Shown here: positions 41,768-51,665 of the stretch, piece by piece
How the letters are laid out: every line of letters starts with the position of its first letter
Numbering within the stretch: position 1 is the first letter of the stretch
DNA from: Sphingomonas sp. IW22
GTDB lineage: Bacteria; Pseudomonadota; Alphaproteobacteria; Sphingomonadales; Sphingomonadaceae
Assembly: GCF_041321155.1 (NCBI RefSeq)
Contig: NZ_JBGGWB010000002.1
Coordinates: 124,001 to 188,000 of the forward strand
Length of the DNA stretch: 64,000 nucleotides
Reading direction: 5' to 3'
Notes under the pieces: model-generated
Seen by the model: the letters and a program-made list of their open reading frames with translations, nothing else
The model's database searches: none
What the model was told of the DNA's origin: nothing
Program-made: the position numbers and the translations under genes

Positions 41768-43306
41768 GTGGAACAGGACGATCCGATCGAGCTGGCGCAT
41801 GTTGATCCGTTCAGCCTCGGCAGCCTGCGCGTGCAGCCGCCGTTGCGCCAGGCGATCACCGCCGATGGTCATGCGGAAACGATCGAGCCGCGCGTGCTGC
41901 AAGTGCTGATCGCGCTTGCCCGTGCAAAGGGCGCAGTGGTCACGCGCGACCAGCTGATCCTGCGTTGCTGGGATGGCCGGGTGGTGGGCGACGACGCGAT
42001 AAACCGCGTGATCGGGCGCTTGCGCCGGCTGGCCAGTGAGCGGGCGTGCGACAGTTTCCGCATCGAGACGATTCCGAAAGTCGGTTACCGCCTGATCGAG
42101 GATGTGCCCGTTGCGGCGGCGGTCGATGCGTCGCCCCCGCCTTCTACCGACCGGCGGCGACTGATGCTGGCCGGTATCGGTGCAGCGTCGGTGCTGCTGT
42201 CGGGCGGTGCGGCATGGCTGTGGGCGCGCCACGGCGTCGATCGGGTCCCGCCGGAAATCGCGCCGCTGCTCGATCAGGCGACGGTCGCAATCCAGCAGGG
42301 CACGGCGGAGGGCGCTGATCAGGCGATCGGCCTGTTGCGACGCGCGGTCGCGGTCCGGCCCGATTATGGCGACGCATGGGGGATGCTGGCCATGACCTAT
42401 GCCGTGGCGGCGCAAAGCCGGACCGAACCCGCGCGCGACGCGATGCGGGCGCGCGCTGCTCAGGCGATCGAGCAGGCCCGCACGCTGGACCCCGGCAATT
42501 GCCATGCGGCAGTCGCCACGGCGCTATTATTGCCGCAAACGGGGCATTGGGCAGAAATTGAGCGGATTCTGGAGGACGCCGCGCAGGGCAATCCCGACCG
42601 GCTCCCGTTGCTGCTGGCAAGGGCGATGCTGTGCGCCAGTGTCGGGCGGTGTCGAGAGGCCGCGATGCTGGCCGATCGCGCGGCACGGGTCGCGGCGCCC
42701 ACCCCGGCGTTGGTCCAGACGCATGTCCAGCTGCTATGGGCGGCGGGGCGAAGCGAAGAGGCGGACCGCGCTATGGCGGACGCCTTTGCGCTTTACCCCA
42801 CCCAGTTCGCGGTGTGGTTCGTGCGGTTCCACCTGTTGCTGTTTACTGGCCGCGCCAATGAGGCGCTGGCGCAGGCGCAGAATGTCGAGGGGCGGCCCAT
42901 TGGCGTGCCGGAGGAGGATTTCGCCGCGCTGGCCGACGTCGCCGCGGTACTGGCCGCGCCCATGCCGGGGGCGATCGACGATCTGGTGGACCAGCTGTTC
43001 CGCCAGGCGCGGCAGGGCGCGGGCTATGCCGAAAACGCGATCCAATATGCCGCCGCGCTGGGCAGGCCGGATGCCGCGTTCGATATAGCCGATGCCTATT
43101 TCTTCGGACGCGGTTTCGTCGTGCAGGACCGCCGCTTTGCGCCCCAGCAGCGCAGCTATACGCGACAGGCTGACCGGCGGACCCGTTTCCTGTTCTTTCC
43201 ATCGACCGCGACCATGCGTGCGCATCCCCGTTTCGGTTTGCTGACAAAGGAACTGGGGCTTGAGGATTATTGGCGCAAACGGGGTATCCGTCCCGATTTC
43301 CGATAA
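41768..43306 (+). CDS. CadC-like regulator: winged helix, membrane segment, TPR sensor
   Basis: A 512-residue one-component regulator. Residues about 20-115 are an OmpR/PhoB-type winged helix (VTRDQLILRCWDGRVVGDDAINRVIGRLRRL and ETIPKVGYRLIEDV). A single membrane segment follows (LMLAGIGAASVLLSGGAAWLW), then helical TPR-like repeats to the end. The DNA-binding domain is cytosolic, the repeats periplasmic. It reads from a GTG at 41768, divergent from the membrane-protein/sulfotransferase pair, which it probably regulates. Confidence 0.8.
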   Translation: MEQDDPIELAHVDPFSLGSLRVQPPLRQAITADGHAETIEPRVLQVLIALARAKGAVVTRDQLILRCWDGRVVGDDAINRVIGRLRRLASERACDSFRIETIPKVGYRLIEDVPVAAAVDASPPPSTDRRRLMLAGIGAASVLLSGGAAWLWARHGVDRVPPEIAPLLDQATVAIQQGTAEGADQAIGLLRRAVAVRPDYGDAWGMLAMTYAVAAQSRTEPARDAMRARAAQAIEQARTLDPGNCHAAVATALLLPQTGHWAEIERILEDAAQGNPDRLPLLLARAMLCASVGRCREAAMLADRAARVAAPTPALVQTHVQLLWAAGRSEEADRAMADAFALYPTQFAVWFVRFHLLLFTGRANEALAQAQNVEGRPIGVPEEDFAALADVAAVLAAPMPGAIDDLVDQLFRQARQGAGYAENAIQYAAALGRPDAAFDIADAYFFGRGFVVQDRRFAPQQRSYTRQADRRTRFLFFPSTATMRAHPRFGLLTKELGLEDYWRKRGIRPDFR

Positions 43307-43321
43307 TCGCTGGGAAAAGGA

Positions 43322-44917
43322 TCAGCCCGGAAGTAGCTTTGCCTGCCCCGGTTCGACCACCAGCTTGATGCGCGACGTTGCCGGGCTGTTACGTTCGGAC
43401 ACCTTGTCCAGCACCACATAATCAGTGAGCCAGCGTTCGTGCGTCACGTCGCACATCAGGTAACCGCGCCGGGAATTGTGAAATTTCAGCTGCGGATTAG
43501 CGCCCTGAATGGCGATGGTCGCCGGGCGCTGATCCTCCCCGTCACCGCCCGAGGTGATCGAGGTGGCGACGAATTCGGTGGCGATGGCTTCGCGGCCGGG
43601 GCGCTTGCCGTCGATATGCAGTTCGCCGGCATAATTCTGATGCTCGTCACCCGTCAGCACGACGACATCGCGCACACCCATGTCGCGGATGCTACCGAGT
43701 AGCCGTTCGCGCGGCACGCGATAGCCCGCCCAGCTGTCCAGATTTTCGGTCGTGTCGGGGCCGGGATCGCGGTCCAAGTCCATCATCATGACCTGTTGCG
43801 CGAGCGTCTTCCACCGCGCGGTCGATCGGCGGAGATTGCCGACAATCCATTCATGCTGGCGTGTGCCCAGCACTTCGGCGTCGCGGCGGCTGATGTCGGC
43901 GCATCCCGCGCCCCAGCGGTCGCCGCATGGCTGGTCCGTGCGATATTGCCGCGTGTCGAGCAGGTTCAGGTCGAGCAGATCGCCGAACCGTGCCTGACGG
44001 TACAGCTGCATCGCCGGGCCGACCGGCAGCGACGACGCACGCAGCGGCATATGTTCGTAATAGGCCTGCATCGCCATCTGTCGCCGCAGCGCAAATATGG
44101 GCGCAGGCGTGCCGTCCTGATCGACGCTGTCGACCCAGTTATTGTCGATTTCGTGGTCGTCCCACGTAACGAACCACGGTGCGGCAGCGTGCGCGGCCTG
44201 AAGGTCGGGGTCCATCTTGTACTGAGCATATCGGCGCCGATAGTCGCCGATCGAATAGATTTCGCCGCCGAAATGCTGGCGCACCGCCTCTTGCGGGCCA
44301 TCTGGTCCGTTGCGAAGCCGGTCACCCCGGCCTTCGTAGATATAGTCGCCATAGCAAAACACGAAGTCGGGCGACTGCGCCGCCAGATGGCGATGCGCGG
44401 TGAAATAGCCCTGTTCATAATGCTGGCACCCCGCCACCGCGAAGCGCAGCCGGTCCAGCCGCTGGCCTAGCGCCGGGGTGGTCATCGCCCGCCCGGTGCC
44501 ACTGCGTTCGCGCCCCGCGACGAAGCGATACCAATAAGGGCGACCCGGCATCAGCCCGCCAACCTCGACATGCACGGCATGGCCCAGTTCGGGCCGCGCC
44601 ACGGCGACGCCGCGTTGCGCCACCTTGGCGAAGCGCGCGTCCTCCGCCACTTCCCACGCCACTTCGACGGCGGCGGACGGCATGCCATATCCGATCGTCA
44701 TCGGATCAGGGGCAAGCCGCGTCCAGATCACGAATCCGTCGGGTGCCGCCTCCCCGGAGGCGACACCCAGTTGGAACGGATAGGTCGCAAAGACCGGATC
44801 GGCGAGCGCTGGCCGTGCCAGCGGCAGGCTGAGCGCCGTGACTGCGCCCGCCCCGAAACAACGCAGCAGATGGCGCCGCGAAAGGTCCAGACGGTGCGAG
44901 CGCAGCCGATCGGTCAT
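43322..44917 (-). CDS. phoD: PhoD-family alkaline phosphatase/phosphodiesterase
   Basis: A 531-residue Tat-exported enzyme (DLSRRHLLRCFGAGAV near the start). The PhoD domain shows FQLGVASGEAAPDGFVIWTRL, VAGCQHYEQGYFTAHRHLA, FCYGDYIYEGRG, TWDDHEIDNNWVDS and VLTGDEHQNYAG, which bind Fe/Ca and phosphate. It releases phosphate from phosphomono- and diesters. It lies 15 bases behind the TonB-dependent receptor gene and is likely cotranscribed, so the two may serve uptake of a phosphorus- or Ca-linked substrate. Confidence 0.92.
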   Translation of the reverse strand: MTDRLRSHRLDLSRRHLLRCFGAGAVTALSLPLARPALADPVFATYPFQLGVASGEAAPDGFVIWTRLAPDPMTIGYGMPSAAVEVAWEVAEDARFAKVAQRGVAVARPELGHAVHVEVGGLMPGRPYWYRFVAGRERSGTGRAMTTPALGQRLDRLRFAVAGCQHYEQGYFTAHRHLAAQSPDFVFCYGDYIYEGRGDRLRNGPDGPQEAVRQHFGGEIYSIGDYRRRYAQYKMDPDLQAAHAAAPWFVTWDDHEIDNNWVDSVDQDGTPAPIFALRRQMAMQAYYEHMPLRASSLPVGPAMQLYRQARFGDLLDLNLLDTRQYRTDQPCGDRWGAGCADISRRDAEVLGTRQHEWIVGNLRRSTARWKTLAQQVMMMDLDRDPGPDTTENLDSWAGYRVPRERLLGSIRDMGVRDVVVLTGDEHQNYAGELHIDGKRPGREAIATEFVATSITSGGDGEDQRPATIAIQGANPQLKFHNSRRGYLMCDVTHERWLTDYVVLDKVSERNSPATSRIKLVVEPGQAKLLPG

Positions 44918-44932
44918 TGTCGGATACTCCCT

Positions 44933-47900
44933 TTAGAACTGATAGCTGAGGCCGACCTGGATGCGCCACAGCGAGGCCGAGGTGGTGACGTCATTGTCGT
45001 CGTTGGGGTTGAAGTTGGTGTAGACGTAGCGACCTTCGCGATCGACGCCGCCCTGAACCACCGGGATGCTGGTGCCGCGGCTGCGGCTGAGGTTCCAGCC
45101 GCTGTCGAGCAGGTTCAGGAAATTGTCGAAGTCGGCATAGACGCGCAGCTTGTCATTCACGCCCAGCAGACGGCCCGGCCCCGGCAGTTCCTGGCTGATG
45201 CGCAGGTCCATGTCGTAATACCAGTCGTTGCGGCACGTGTTGCGCGGAATGCTCTGCCCGCGATAGCGCGCAAGGCATTCGTTACCGCTGATATAGCTGT
45301 CCAGGCTCTGCGCGACCTGAGCCGCCGTCTGGGTCACCCGGCCGCCGACCACGGTATCGCGATAGTCGACATTGGCGTCGGTCAAGCCGGTCGGCACGTA
45401 CAGCAGCTGCCCCGCGCCCGACTGTTCGTCGGTGAAGCGGACGAAGCTGCTTGCCGCCGTGTTCCCGAAGTTCAGCGTGGACGGCGAGTTGAAGGTGAAG
45501 CTGTAGGGCCGCCCTTCGGTAACGAAGAAAGCGATGCCGAACTGCGTCGCGTAATCGCCGACGAACTTCTCGCTGAAATCCAGGCCGAAGGTGATGTTGT
45601 GGCGTGTTTCGAACTCAGCCGTGGCGACCGCCACGTCCTGAAGGTCGAACAGCGCCGCCCCGTCGAAGTTGCCGGTGGCGGTGGTGCCGTTGTTGTACCG
45701 GTTGTTCTTGGCATTGTTGTACGCATAGCCGAGGTTGAACCGGACCGAACCGCCATCGGTGAACAGACCGCTCTGGAACGCCTTTTGCAGGATCACCGAA
45801 ACGGTGTGGGCGTTATAGTCGCGACCGTTGGTCAGCTGGATTTCGTCGTCGCGGCTGGTGCCGAAACAGGCGGCGGTGACGTTGGCATATTGCGGCGGCG
45901 ACCCGCCCTGGTTCAGCAGCTGTGCGTTACAGCCCGCCCGCGTGCTTTCGATCGAGCGATAAATGGGGCGGCCATCGACGCTGTAGCCGTTCAGGCCCAG
46001 TGCCGGGTTTACCACCTGTGCCAGGTCGACCAGGGTCACCGGGTTCTGGAACCGGCTGTAGATATAGTCGAGGTTCAGGCGCCAGTTGCTGAAGAAGCCG
46101 GTCGGCGTGCCAAAGGTCGTCGCGATGCCGAAATTGGCACGCAGCACGGTCGGAATGGTGAAGTCCGGGTCCACCGACTGGGTGTCCGCCAGACCGCCCG
46201 ATGCCTGACCCGCGGCATCGTCGCGAATGCACTGCGGGATACCGGTGAACTGGCCGCCCTGAAGCACATTCAGGCGCGTGCCGACCGGGCCGCAGCTGGA
46301 CCCGCTATTGCCGGTCGAACCAAAGCCCAGCGCGACGCCGTTGTTCTGGAACGCGTTCGAGAACCACACCGTCGGATCGCCGCCCGAAAACAGGCCGACG
46401 CCGCCCTTCAACTGGGTGCGCGACAGGAAGCCGTCATTCTGCAGGTCATAGGTGATGCCCAGACGCGGCATGACCAGCGGGTCGAACTTGCTGAACGCGA
46501 TGGCGTTGGAATAGCCGTAGCGGTCGAAGAAATTGGGGTTGAGGGCCGGCGCGTCGCCGTCCAGCCAGTCGATACGCACACCCGCCTGCACGTCCAGGCG
46601 CGGCGTGATCTGCCAGTCGTCCTGCGCGTAGACCGTCCACATCGAACGCGTCCACACCGCCGCGGCATCGTTGATGTTGCCCGATGCGGTGAAATTGCCA
46701 TAGGCGCCCGCGCCCTGGCCGTCGTTGATCTGCTGGGCATTGGGGTTGCTGCTGGTGCCGCCCGACAACAGACCCGCGCGCAGATCGTCGATATTGGCGA
46801 AGGTCAGCGTGCCGGTCGTGTTCTGACCGAACAGGTTGAACACGTGCAGGTTGTTCAGCTCACCGCCAAAGGTCAGGCGGTGATTGCCCTGCTTCCAGTT
46901 CGCGGCGACCTTGAACTGGGTGATCTCGGTCCGCAGGTCGTTCGATGTGCGCGAGAAGCCCGGACCGGCAAAGAAGCTGCCCTGTTCGTCGCCGTTCGAC
47001 ACACCGACGACGATGCGGGGGATCGGGTTGTCCGACTGCGCTTCACCGCCGCCGACCGGACCTTGCACGTCCTGCACCTCGGACCGCGACACGCGCACTT
47101 CGGTCGAGAAGCTGTCGGTCCAGTTCGAATAGAAGCGGGCCGAATAATAGTTCGAAACCGTGCCTTCGCTCTCGAAGCTGTTGATGCCGCTGGCGACCGT
47201 CTGGCCAAGGCCGTCGGGCTCGACATTTTCTTCCTCGAGCCGCTGATAGGACAGCTCGACGCGGTGACGGTCGTCCAGATACCAGTCGAGGCGCCCGAAG
47301 AAGCGCTGGCTGCTTTCGGCCAGGTCGCGACCCATGCCGCCGGTGTCAAGGCCGTAGACGTCCTTGATGACGCCAGCAATCTCGTTGAACTGTTCCTGGG
47401 TGATGAATTCCTGTTCGTTCGGATAACCCGCACCCTGCGGACCGAGCTGCTGCGTGTCGCCCAGTTCGGTCTGCTCATAACCGGCGAAGAAGAACAGGTG
47501 GTCGCGGACGATTGGCCCCGACAGCGTCGCACCCCACCGCTTTTCGGTGAAGGAGATGGAGGGGAAATCGTCGCCGTCGATCTTCTTCCCCAGCAGGCTG
47601 TCGCCGGTATAGGTGAAGAAGGCCGAGCCGTGGAAATCGTTCGAACCCGACTTGGTCACGACATTGACCGCGCAGCCGGTGAACTGGCTGTACTGAACGT
47701 CGAACGGCGCGAATTCGACGGAGGTTTCGCGAATGCTGTCGAACGGCAGCGGCAGCGCATTGCGCGCGGCAAAGGGGGTGCCGTTCAGGCCATAAACGTC
47801 GCTCTGTACGATGCCGTCGACCGAGAAGGTGTTCGACCGGTCATTGCCGCCCAGGCACGAAATGCGGTCGACTTCGTTCGCGCGGTCCAGCCGGACGCGC

Positions 47901-48376
47901 GGGTCGAAACGGATGATGTCGCGAATGTCGCGGGTGATCGACGGGAAATCCGCCAGATCCTCTGCCGTGAACGACTGGCCGGGGCCAATCGCAAGTTGAG
48001 TCGTGTTGGCGTTCGACGCCATCACGACGATCTCGCCCTCGCCCGCGACCAGATCGAATTCGAAGCTGGAATTGCCCTGCAGGTTGATGAAGGCATTTTC
48101 GATCGTCTGGCGCTCGTAACCCGGCGCATCGACGGCGATGGTATAGGGGCCGCCCGTGACCAGATTGTCGGTGCGGAACGCGCCCGCGTCGTTGGTGGTC
48201 AGTGTACGCACACTGCCCGTGCGGGTATCGGTGACCGTTACCTGCGCGCCCGAGACCATCGTGCCTTCGGGGCTGCGAACGGTCCCTTCGATACCCGACG
48301 TGATCTGCTGTGCGGAGACGACAGCAGGCATTGTGAGCGCGGCAATGGCCGCGCCCATCAGCATTTGGCGACGCAT
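44933..48376 (-). CDS. Oar-like TonB-dependent outer-membrane receptor
   Basis: A 1147-residue receptor with a signal peptide (ALTMPAVVSA|QQ). An N-terminal carboxypeptidase regulatory-like beta domain (ITSGIEGTVRSPEGTMVSGAQVTV) is followed by the plug (DFPSITRDIRDIIRFDPRV) and a long barrel ending SYQF. Such Oar-like receptors take up peptides, glycans or siderophore-like compounds with TonB energy; the ligand is unknown. ATG at 48376 follows GGGGGA; an in-frame GTG/ATG 12 bases upstream is less likely. The phoD gene follows. Confidence 0.9.
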   Translation of the reverse strand: MRRQMLMGAAIAALTMPAVVSAQQITSGIEGTVRSPEGTMVSGAQVTVTDTRTGSVRTLTTNDAGAFRTDNLVTGGPYTIAVDAPGYERQTIENAFINLQGNSSFEFDLVAGEGEIVVMASNANTTQLAIGPGQSFTAEDLADFPSITRDIRDIIRFDPRVRLDRANEVDRISCLGGNDRSNTFSVDGIVQSDVYGLNGTPFAARNALPLPFDSIRETSVEFAPFDVQYSQFTGCAVNVVTKSGSNDFHGSAFFTYTGDSLLGKKIDGDDFPSISFTEKRWGATLSGPIVRDHLFFFAGYEQTELGDTQQLGPQGAGYPNEQEFITQEQFNEIAGVIKDVYGLDTGGMGRDLAESSQRFFGRLDWYLDDRHRVELSYQRLEEENVEPDGLGQTVASGINSFESEGTVSNYYSARFYSNWTDSFSTEVRVSRSEVQDVQGPVGGGEAQSDNPIPRIVVGVSNGDEQGSFFAGPGFSRTSNDLRTEITQFKVAANWKQGNHRLTFGGELNNLHVFNLFGQNTTGTLTFANIDDLRAGLLSGGTSSNPNAQQINDGQGAGAYGNFTASGNINDAAAVWTRSMWTVYAQDDWQITPRLDVQAGVRIDWLDGDAPALNPNFFDRYGYSNAIAFSKFDPLVMPRLGITYDLQNDGFLSRTQLKGGVGLFSGGDPTVWFSNAFQNNGVALGFGSTGNSGSSCGPVGTRLNVLQGGQFTGIPQCIRDDAAGQASGGLADTQSVDPDFTIPTVLRANFGIATTFGTPTGFFSNWRLNLDYIYSRFQNPVTLVDLAQVVNPALGLNGYSVDGRPIYRSIESTRAGCNAQLLNQGGSPPQYANVTAACFGTSRDDEIQLTNGRDYNAHTVSVILQKAFQSGLFTDGGSVRFNLGYAYNNAKNNRYNNGTTATGNFDGAALFDLQDVAVATAEFETRHNITFGLDFSEKFVGDYATQFGIAFFVTEGRPYSFTFNSPSTLNFGNTAASSFVRFTDEQSGAGQLLYVPTGLTDANVDYRDTVVGGRVTQTAAQVAQSLDSYISGNECLARYRGQSIPRNTCRNDWYYDMDLRISQELPGPGRLLGVNDKLRVYADFDNFLNLLDSGWNLSRSRGTSIPVVQGGVDREGRYVYTNFNPNDDNDVTTSASLWRIQVGLSYQF

Positions 48377-48553
48377 GATTTCCCCCATTGGATTATTTGG
48401 CGGGGTCGTTGCCCCGCAGCCCGGGGGCCAATTGGCTGCCGAAAATTGCGATTTAATGACGTGGTGCCGACAGTTCGATGAAACCGGTCCCCGCGTCGGG
48501 TGCCGCCGCGCCGCGATGGCGCGGCCCGTGTGACGCGGCTAAAGGCGGCGGCC

Positions 48554-49798
48554 ATGTCCATCCTTGCTTCCGACATGCGTGAGGCAGCGCTTCTCGCCTA
48601 TCGTCGCGGCGACGACGATGCCGGGGCGCTGCTGCGCGCGGCGCTGGCGAGCGATCCGCTCGACGGCGGGCTGCTGATTGCTGAGGCGACCGCCGCGCTT
48701 GAGGCGGGGCAGGGCGATGCGCTGGCGCGGCTGTCGCAGGTGCTGGAGCAGGCGCCCGAGTGGCGCGCCGGCCATTTGGCGCTGGCGCGGCTGCAATGGG
48801 AGAGGGGCGACCGCGCGCGCTTTGCCGCGTCGATCGAGGGGGCGCTGCGTCGCCTGCCGCGTCACGCCGGTTTGTGGATGTGTTACATGGACCTGCTGGC
48901 GGAGGCGGGTCTTTCGCTAGCGGCGGCGGACACTGCGGCGCAACTGCGCCGACAGGGGGACGTCCCGGCACTGCGCCTGATCGAGGCGCGCCATGCTGGC
49001 GCCGGGGGCGATCTTGACCGGGCCGAATCGCTGCTCGCCGACTTGCCCGCCGATCTGCCGGGTGCCGCAATCGCCCGGGCGCGGCAGCGGCTGCGTCGTG
49101 GCGATCCGGCCGCGGCGGAGCGCCTGTTGGCCGCCGAGCGTCGGGCGGCGTCGGCGGACACGGTCGTCTGGGCACTTAGCGAACTGGCCTGGCGGGCACT
49201 GGGCGATCCGCGCCACCATGACCTGATTGCGACCGACACCGACATTGCCGCGCTGGAGATCGAGGCGTCGGACGAGGACTGGACCACGCTTGCGGAGGTG
49301 CTGCGCGCGGTTCATCGGCGGCGATGGATGCCGATGGGTCAGAGCATTCGAGGCGGCAGCCAGACGCGCGGTTCGCTGACCGACCGGCCGGAACCGGTCC
49401 TTGCCGCGGTGCTGGCGCAGGTCGAGGCGGCCGGCCGGATGTTGTCGCAGCGGGTGCGCGCACGCGGGCAGTCGCCTGTGCCGCCGCCATCAGCGCGAAT
49501 CGGCATTGTCGCCAGCTGGTCGGTCCGTTTGAGCGCGGGGGGGCATCATGTCGCCCATATTCACCCCGGCGGCACTTTCAGCTCGGCGCTGCATATCGTC
49601 GTGCCCGATGCACCGCCGGGGGAGGGGGCGCTCGAACTGGGACGCCCGCCCGCCGAGTTCGAGGCGCTGGGACTCGGCCCGCTATGCCTGTTCCCGGCGG
49701 CGGCGCGGCGGCTGTTCCTGTTTCCCAGTTGGCTTTATCACGGCACCCGCCCGTTTGGCGCTGGGGAGAGAATGACGATGGCGTTCGATCTGGCCTGA
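48554..49798 (+). CDS. TPR protein with 2OG-Fe(II) oxygenase-like domain
   Basis: A 414-residue protein. Residues 1-215 are helical TPR-like repeats (LLIAEATAALEAGQGDALARL, LARLQWERGDRARFAASI). The C-terminal 190 resemble the putative 2OG-Fe(II) oxygenase family PF13759: VASWSVRLSAGGHHVAHIHPGGTFSSALHIV supplies the proximal His motif and FLFPSWLYHGTRPF the distal His, with an Arg for 2-oxoglutarate. The substrate is unknown; relatives are often next to TonB receptors, as here (divergent). ATG at 48554 fits the family start. Confidence 0.72.
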   Translation: MSILASDMREAALLAYRRGDDDAGALLRAALASDPLDGGLLIAEATAALEAGQGDALARLSQVLEQAPEWRAGHLALARLQWERGDRARFAASIEGALRRLPRHAGLWMCYMDLLAEAGLSLAAADTAAQLRRQGDVPALRLIEARHAGAGGDLDRAESLLADLPADLPGAAIARARQRLRRGDPAAAERLLAAERRAASADTVVWALSELAWRALGDPRHHDLIATDTDIAALEIEASDEDWTTLAEVLRAVHRRRWMPMGQSIRGGSQTRGSLTDRPEPVLAAVLAQVEAAGRMLSQRVRARGQSPVPPPSARIGIVASWSVRLSAGGHHVAHIHPGGTFSSALHIVVPDAPPGEGALELGRPPAEFEALGLGPLCLFPAAARRLFLFPSWLYHGTRPFGAGERMTMAFDLA

Positions 49799-49928
49799 GC
49801 GGCAATAAGTTGCGTGGTTGTCGATCGGCGGCGGGCACTCTGAAACGGCGTATGATCGGCCCGCGCCGTCGCTTTTGCACCGCGTGGCCTTGCGTGCGGG
49901 GCGTTGCGGGCGCATGTGAGGGGCTTGC

Positions 49929-51665
49929 ATGAACAATGATCTGATCCCGCCGCTTCTTTCGGAAGCGCTCGCCGCGCGCGGATATGCCGCGCTTACCCCT
50001 GTCCAGAACGCCGTCCTTGCCGAAGAGGCCGGGGGACGTGATCTGGTCGTTTCGGCCCAGACCGGCTCTGGCAAGACCGTTGCCTTTGGCCTCGGCATGG
50101 CCGCGCAGCTGTTCGCCGATGACACGCTGCCGCCGCCGGGCAAGCCGCTGGCCCTTATCGTCGCGCCGACGCGCGAACTTGCGTTGCAGGTCAGCCGCGA
50201 GCTTGGCTGGCTGTACGCCAATGCCCGTGCGCGCATCGCCACCTGTGTCGGCGGCATGGACGCTTCGAAGGAGCGCCGTCAGCTGTCCTACGGCGCGCAT
50301 ATCGTCGTCGGCACGCCGGGCCGGTTGCGCGACCATCTGGAACGCGGCGCGCTCGAACTGAGCGAACTGCGCGTCGCGGTGCTGGATGAAGCGGACGAAA
50401 TGCTCGACATGGGCTTTCGCGAGGATCTGGAACACATCCTCGACGCGACACCCGATGGCCGCCGCACGCTGTTGTTCTCGGCCACCATGCCGCGCCCGAT
50501 CGAGGCGCTGGCCAAACGGTATCAGACCGACGCGCTGCGTATTTCGACCGTCGGGCAGGACCGCGGGCATGGCGACATCGCCTATCAGGCGGTCACCGTG
50601 TCGCCGTCCGACATCGAGCATGTCGCCATCAACCTGCTGCGCCTTCACGAGGCGGAGACGGCGATCCTGTTCTGCGCCACGCGCGACAATGTCCGTCACC
50701 TGCACGCCAGCCTGATCGAACGCGGGTTTCAGGCCGTGGCGCTGTCGGGGGAGCATAGCCAGAACGAGCGCAACGCCGCGCTTCAGGCGCTGCGCGACAA
50801 GCGTGCACGGGTTTGCGTCGCGACCGACGTGGCGGCGCGCGGTATCGACCTGCCCAGCCTGAGCCTGGTCGTCCATGTCGAGCTGCCGCGCGATGCGGAG
50901 ACGTTGCAGCACCGTTCGGGTCGGACGGGTCGCGCGGGCAAAAAGGGGACGGCCGTGCTGATCGTTCCCTATCCGCGCCGTCGTCGGATGGAAGCGCTGC
51001 TGCGCGGCGCGCGCATCAACGCCGAATGGGTGGAAGCGCCGACGCCGGAAGACATCCGCGCCCGCGACCGCGAACGCATGCTGGAAGCGCTGCTGGCCCC
51101 GGTCGAGGTCGATGAGGAAGATCGCGAACTGGCCGCTCGCCTGCTGGCCGAACGCAGTCCCGAGGATATCGCCGCCGCGCTGGTCCGCGCACACCGCGCG
51201 GCGCTGCCCGTGCCCGAAGAACTGATCGAAGGGACGCCGGAGGCACGCCGCGCGGCTCAGGCCGAACGCCATCGGCCCGGTTTTGAGGACACGGTCTGGT
51301 TCCGCATGAATGTGGGCCGCCGCCAGAACGCCGATCCGCGCTGGATCCTGCCGCTGATCTGTCGTCGCGGTCATGTGACCAAGGCCGAGATCGGCGCGAT
51401 CCGCATCGCGGCGGGCGAAACCTGGTTTCAGGTGCCCAGCGCCATCGCCGCCAAGTTTGCCGCCGCCGTCCAGCGCACCGCCGATCCCAATGGGGATGAC
51501 GAAAGCGGCGTGCGGATCGAACAGGCCGAAGGCGCGCCCGAACCCGGCACGCGCGGTGATCATGGCGGCCCGCGCCGCAATGGCCCCAATGCCGGGCCGC
51601 CGCGCCGTGGCAATCACCCGCCGCGCGCGGGCAAGCCGCATCGCAAGGGGCCGCGCCCCCGGTGA
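49929..51665 (+). CDS. DEAD-box RNA helicase
   Basis: A 578-residue ATP-dependent RNA helicase. Motifs: Q (LTPVQNAVL), I (AQTGSGKT), Ia (APTRELALQ), II (LDEADEMLDMGF), III (SATMP), V (VATDVAARGIDLP) and VI (HRSGRTGRAGKKG). The C-terminus has a DbpA/CsdA-type RNA-binding domain and an Arg/Pro-rich tail, suggesting ribosome assembly or cold-shock RNA work. Its stop overlaps the GTG of the next gene (GTGA). Confidence 0.93.
   Translation: MNNDLIPPLLSEALAARGYAALTPVQNAVLAEEAGGRDLVVSAQTGSGKTVAFGLGMAAQLFADDTLPPPGKPLALIVAPTRELALQVSRELGWLYANARARIATCVGGMDASKERRQLSYGAHIVVGTPGRLRDHLERGALELSELRVAVLDEADEMLDMGFREDLEHILDATPDGRRTLLFSATMPRPIEALAKRYQTDALRISTVGQDRGHGDIAYQAVTVSPSDIEHVAINLLRLHEAETAILFCATRDNVRHLHASLIERGFQAVALSGEHSQNERNAALQALRDKRARVCVATDVAARGIDLPSLSLVVHVELPRDAETLQHRSGRTGRAGKKGTAVLIVPYPRRRRMEALLRGARINAEWVEAPTPEDIRARDRERMLEALLAPVEVDEEDRELAARLLAERSPEDIAAALVRAHRAALPVPEELIEGTPEARRAAQAERHRPGFEDTVWFRMNVGRRQNADPRWILPLICRRGHVTKAEIGAIRIAAGETWFQVPSAIAAKFAAAVQRTADPNGDDESGVRIEQAEGAPEPGTRGDHGGPRRNGPNAGPPRRGNHPPRAGKPHRKGPRPR

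Noticed and set aside
44570..48481. 1303-codon plus-strand frame
   Set aside because: It is the antisense shadow of the TonB-dependent receptor, which has a signal peptide, plug and barrel in its own frame.
49578..51641. 687-codon minus-strand frame over the helicase
   Set aside because: Antisense shadow; the DEAD-box motifs are all on the plus strand.
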